From positions 62,001 through 126,000 of the forward strand of contig CAWHBN010000010.1 of assembly GCA_963827705.1 (NCBI GenBank): DNA of 64,000 nt. The letters are read 5' to 3'. Position numbers and translations under genes: made by a program. Shown here piece after piece: positions 63,846 through 64,000 of this stretch (positions are counted from its first letter, which is position 1; each line of letters begins with the position of its first letter). The DNA is from JACDAN01 sp963827705. Lineage in GTDB: Bacteria; Actinomycetota; Thermoleophilia; Gaiellales; Gaiellaceae. Under the pieces are notes generated by a model, which did no database searches, was not told the origin of the DNA, and worked only from the letters and a program-made list of their open reading frames with translations.

Positions 63846-64000
63846 CTAGCTCGCGACCACCGCCGAGCCTGCGACCAGGCAGCGCGCGGCGCCGCCGACC
63901 GAGTACTGCTCGAGGATCAGGCTCGCGGTCACCACGCCGCCCGCCGACGAGCGGTAGACGAGCGTTGCGATCGAGTCGTCATCCGCGGCGCCGACGAAGT
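63846..64000 (-). CDS. C-terminal part of an exported beta domain protein (cut by window edge)
   Basis: Only the last 51 residues are inside: FVGAADDDSIATLVYRSSAG, GVVTASLILEQYSVGGAARC, LVAGSAVVAS and a stop at 63848-63846. The small beta-rich end with one Cys is similar in style to the two collagen-like proteins upstream, and it may be a third member, but too little is visible to be certain. Confidence 0.5.
   Translation of the reverse strand, partial: FVGAADDDSIATLVYRSSAGGVVTASLILEQYSVGGAARCLVAGSAVVAS

Overview
The window is high-GC DNA with long coding stretches, short spacers and frequent GTG or TTG starts. It looks like chromosome from an actinobacterium, and I would guess class Thermoleophilia (Gaiellales/Solirubrobacterales). 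The signs are a textbook actinobacterial LexA box at lexA, an ECF42-type sigma factor with its DGPF partner, a SARP/BTAD regulator fused to a cyclase and ATPase, and paired secreted proteins with a short collagen-like stretch. The class-level placement is inference. I see no transposase, phage gene, CRISPR array or plasmid function.

Layout. 1-2.2 kb: 3'-truncated secreted DUF6351-like protein. 2.2-4.9 kb: a broken membrane-protein pair and small unknowns, including a 25-bp exact direct repeat. 4.9-6.6 kb: ECF42 sigma factor translationally coupled to its DGPF/YCII partner behind a matching promoter. 6.6-10.4 kb: small catabolic or redox genes, two of them frameshifted. 10.4-17.0 kb: a 1406-aa SARP-cyclase-ATPase regulator diverging from a methyltransferase / SBP56 (methanethiol oxidase-like) / mini membrane protein operon; the spacer holds seven 11-bp phased heptamers. 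17.1-26 kb: MarR/DUF1801 pair, membrane adenylate cyclase, secreted Fn3, beta-helix and CHRD proteins, an AlkX-like DNA glycosylase and a PIN protein. 26-33 kb: GFA-TPR fusion, NrtR-like Nudix, MDR reductase, PadR regulator with a MacB/FtsX-type exporter, cupin. 33.5-39.3 kb: a complete five-gene peptide ABC importer. 39.4-46.1 kb: housekeeping sigma-70 factor, topoisomerase III, PlsC-like acyltransferase, flap-type exonuclease, histidine phosphatase, HDAC-like deacetylase. 46.1-50.2 kb: PepSY protein, two-component system, RsbA-like anti-sigma protein and a lipoprotein, probably linked by shared operator repeats. 50.3-52.3 kb: a badly frameshifted secreted beta-helix/DUF11 protein. 52.5-56.4 kb: M24 peptidase, RNase P RNA, zinc-ribbon protein, lexA, tRNA-Leu(GAG), secG, receiver protein. 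56.3-64 kb: glycosyltransferase, methylmalonyl-CoA mutase catalytic subunit, L,D-transpeptidase, MoaD-MoaE fusion, cNMP-binding protein, two collagen-like secreted proteins, M29-like aminopeptidase and a cut-off gene.

A window-wide oddity is the number of otherwise well-conserved genes broken by one extra base, usually in a short homopolymer. I count at least fourteen such +1 insertions and two or three -1 events. The bias suggests sequencing or assembly error more than natural decay, so most frameshifted genes are annotated here as one gene with the break located. Regulation is unusually readable: ECF42 promoter, LexA box, MarR and PadR palindromes, SARP heptamers and OmpR-type heptamers can all be placed next to the regulator that probably binds them.
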